A stretch of DNA of 64,000 nt from positions 12,301,001 through 12,365,000 of the forward strand of contig NC_089856.1 in the NCBI RefSeq assembly GCF_036373705.1, read 5' to 3'. The stretch is from Amia ocellicauda. Its lineage: Eukaryota > Chordata > Actinopteri > Amiiformes > Amiidae. Position numbers and translations under genes: made by a program. This document shows, in pieces, positions 59,701 through 64,000 of the stretch (positions are counted from its first letter, which is position 1; the number at the start of each line of letters is the position of its first letter). The notes beneath the pieces are model-generated. The model saw only the letters and a program-made list of their open reading frames with translations, made no database searches and had not been told where the DNA came from.

Positions 59701-62030
59701 AAGAAACAGCTTCCTTGTGCGCAGTAGCCATTAATAAATGATTAGTTTATAACTTGCATAAGAGAATGAAATTAAAGTCATTCAATTATAAATGTAAGTA
59801 TCGATGTGGTAACATGCGCTCAGCAAACTGCCATATCTCAGTGATACGTCATGTGATGTTTTTAAACGGTTTTATGATTTACATGAATATATTCCTAGTG
59901 TGCTACAAACATATTGAGCAACATATATGTTTGAAAATGTTATACAGATGTATATACAAGGAATATTGATTCCACATAAAAACAATGAAAACAATAAAAA
60001 ATCTAGATGTATTAAGGAAATAATAGTATCAGTTCATGTTTTATCATACAACACAAATCCTTTAAAACTTGTATTAAACGAATTCTGTTTAGTTAGTGCT
60101 AAAAACATATAAAATACAACATAAACTAGATACCTTACACAATCAAAGGGAGGTGGACATACTTCTACTTTTATATACGCAAACAACAGGGGGGGAAACT
60201 ACAAATGTATTCATAAAGCATCAGTACTGTTATGCATTGCCTAAACCCTTTGACCAAATGACTCCCTTCAGGGTCAAGATTATGCTTTTAATATACAGTT
60301 CTGCACAGAATATGGCCAGTCCACCAAGGAATTTAGTGTTTGTGCGATTCTGCGCAGAATTACGTAATCGGTGGTCGTGTTCCTGTAGCGCAGATTTCCG
60401 CAGTTCTGCGCAGATCTGCAGAATTCCACCGATCCCATTGGTGGAGCAGCGCAACGCTGCACTGTGCGAATGCGACCTGCGCTACCGGTACGTGACCAGC
60501 GTCATCTGTGATCGCTGCGCCAAGTCCCAGAATGCACAGCGGGACTGAGTGCGAAAACGGACTTAAAGGTGGAAGTGTTACGGCCACGATGTACATGAGT
60601 GAAGCGCGAAAGCGGAGTAACGAAGACACGTACAGCGTCATTCCAGCACAGATTCGCAGTTTTGATGGATTTATTTATTTGCTGATGATGGCGAAGAGAC
60701 GACCAACGCTGCAGAGCAGAGCCGAGCCGAGCCGCTCCGTTGGCGCGGAAAGGTGGCGGCCTGTGGATGAGGCGCGGATCAGCACTGTGGGTACGAGTAG
60801 TTTCATTAGAGTAAGCCTACGTAGTGGGCGGTGTGCTGTCAAATATTTCTGTATTTTGCAGGCGATATGCAGTGTATTTACGTTTTTTACGTTACTTGAA
60901 TTTAGTTTATTTACTTATTTATTTAATAAACAGTGTTTGCAGATCATGTGTGTTTTGCAAACGATGTTATTATCATAACCTGAGAAAGAAAGACCGTCAT
61001 TACCGAATGGGAAGGAGGCAGGAGGAAGAGAGAAGTGTGTGAAAAGACTGGCGGAAAATCCCCCATTTGTGTAGGAAAATCAATGCCATGGGGGAAAATA
61101 TTTCTCAGATGGTGGGGATTCAGATTGAAATGGGGGATTTCTGTAATATTTTATTGATATTTTTTCTACTAGTGATGCAATAGTATGCAAACTGGTGCAC
61201 AGACTAGCTCAGCCAGTCATCTTAGCTGTGTATGTGTGCGCTCACGGTAGCGCAGTATCTGCACGTTTTCCGGACAGTCTCAGATGACCACTGGCTAAAT
61301 TGGTTTACGTCTACGCAGAATAACGAAAGTGCGTGAATGAACCTGATATTTCCCGATTGCGTGCTCACGCCAGCAACGTCCGACCAACATTAGCGTCTAG
61401 ATACACACATGCCGTAACAAACACTCTCTGTACAGCCTTGTTCTCTCTGATCGAAGAGGACAAACTGAAAGAGCTGGTTTTCCTTTACTTCAATCTTGCA
61501 ATTTAAAAAGACTTCACGTCAACAGGAAATCATTTTGATTAGTCTTTGATGCTTTATTTAATGTCTGCCTGCTGTGCTATGGTACTATGAGAAGTGTCCA
61601 ATATAACTGCACATGTTTTTTTTTCTTACATTGCACAGTACTTTTGTTTCATAATTTGTTTGTTTTGCACACCAGGGAAATTTTGCTGAAAAGTCATTAT
61701 TTTCCTTATTTAACAGCTGCATTTAGTTTTAAAATGTACAGCTAATGGTCACTTTTTTGTTCAAGGAATGATTATCAGTTGATTCTGTGATACAAATGTG
61801 CTGTGTCCTATATAAATACAAAATACCTGTACGTATTTCTAAAGAAGGTTAAAATAGTATATATTTAATTCAGTTTGTAAGCAAATATTACAAAGGATTT
61901 AATGTTGCATAATTTTGTATTTTTTTTGTCCTGTGCATAATTCCCTGGGTTGTAACTTTTGTTGTTCCTCTTAACATGAAAGTGCTCAATTTGCAGGATG
62001 CATGGGCTTCTGACTTCCTGAACGACCCGA
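59701..62030. other. Intergenic region with scattered repeats
   Basis: A short repeat at about 60385-60465 is the inverted partner of 40198-40275, and the stretch 60345-60480 is rich in TCTGCGCAGA-type palindromes. The CpG-rich part near 60440-60800 has open frames without recognised homology. The rest is AT-rich with no supportable gene. Confidence 0.4.
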
Positions 62031-62443
62031 ATGTCTAGAGGAGCAGCCAGATCTGGAACTAATGACTATTCCACCTTCAGCGGATATGAGGTACTTTAAC
62101 TTTAACTCCATTCTGACCCACTCCAATATTACAAGAAGGTCGGGATATTCTATATTTGTGGAGCATCTTAAAATAAATTAGCACTTCGATCTCTTCAGCT
62201 TTACTTAAGCTATAGAATGAAGTGCAGTACACCTCGTGGATTTGGTAAGAGCTCATTGAGAAAATACATTCAAGATGTTCCAATGATTTTAAAGCAAATT
62301 GTGAATGTCAGTCATTATAACGCAACATATCAGGAGTAACGACACAGAAACTCTTTGGATTATTGAAGTGAATTGTCATTCATTAATGTAAAAGCGGAAT
62401 TTAAGATTCTTGATTTTAACATTTTTTTTTTTCCCCCTTCAAG

Positions 62444-64000
<1,557 letters not shown>

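Overview
This is vertebrate nuclear DNA, most likely from a ray-finned fish. The genes are split by GT-AG introns, and the window is full of Tc1-like, hAT-like, Harbinger-like, LINE and LTR-derived sequence of the kind common in fish. I cannot name the species. Every host gene I recognise except one lies on the minus strand. No bacterial, phage or CRISPR features were seen.

Gene-rich left part (1-25200). SENP1, a SUMO protease, is complete in 18 coding exons (9228 down to 532, 732 aa, all exon phases consistent). FAIM2/LFG, a TMBIM-family anti-apoptotic membrane protein, is complete in 12 coding exons (20146 down to 13053, 306 aa). It also carries an extra 38-bp exon that matches exon 8 in length and phase, so the two look mutually exclusive. 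MFSD5, a major-facilitator protein, is an intact single coding exon (24423 down to 22915, 502 aa). The human counterparts of these three genes all lie on 12q13, so this block looks like conserved synteny.

Decaying middle part (27400-52100). A BAAT/acyl-CoA thioesterase-like locus is spread over about 25 kb on the minus strand. It has a presequence-like first exon, but it looks like a pseudogene. The nucleophile-elbow exon has a +1 frameshift and no clear acceptor. The penultimate exon is cut off where a Tc1-like element begins, and the catalytic-His part is missing. Two further expected exons were not found. Its introns hold a 36-bp minisatellite with an 11-unit higher-order period, several Tc1-like elements, two related Harbinger-like elements, two LINE fragments (one with a perfect 46-bp palindrome), a solo LTR and a hAT MITE that lies 7 bp past a splice donor.

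Right part (52100-64000). This is mostly transposon debris: Tc1-like copies, a MITE with a solo LTR nested in it (both boundaries readable), and a minus-strand L1-type ORF1 fragment. From about 62440 to the window end on the plus strand lies a broken, intron-containing protein kinase N (PKN)-like pseudogene that lacks the ATP-binding lysine and the HRD/DFG exon.

The three intact genes show no sign of working as one pathway. The strongest candidate for new biology is the FAIM2 exon pair.
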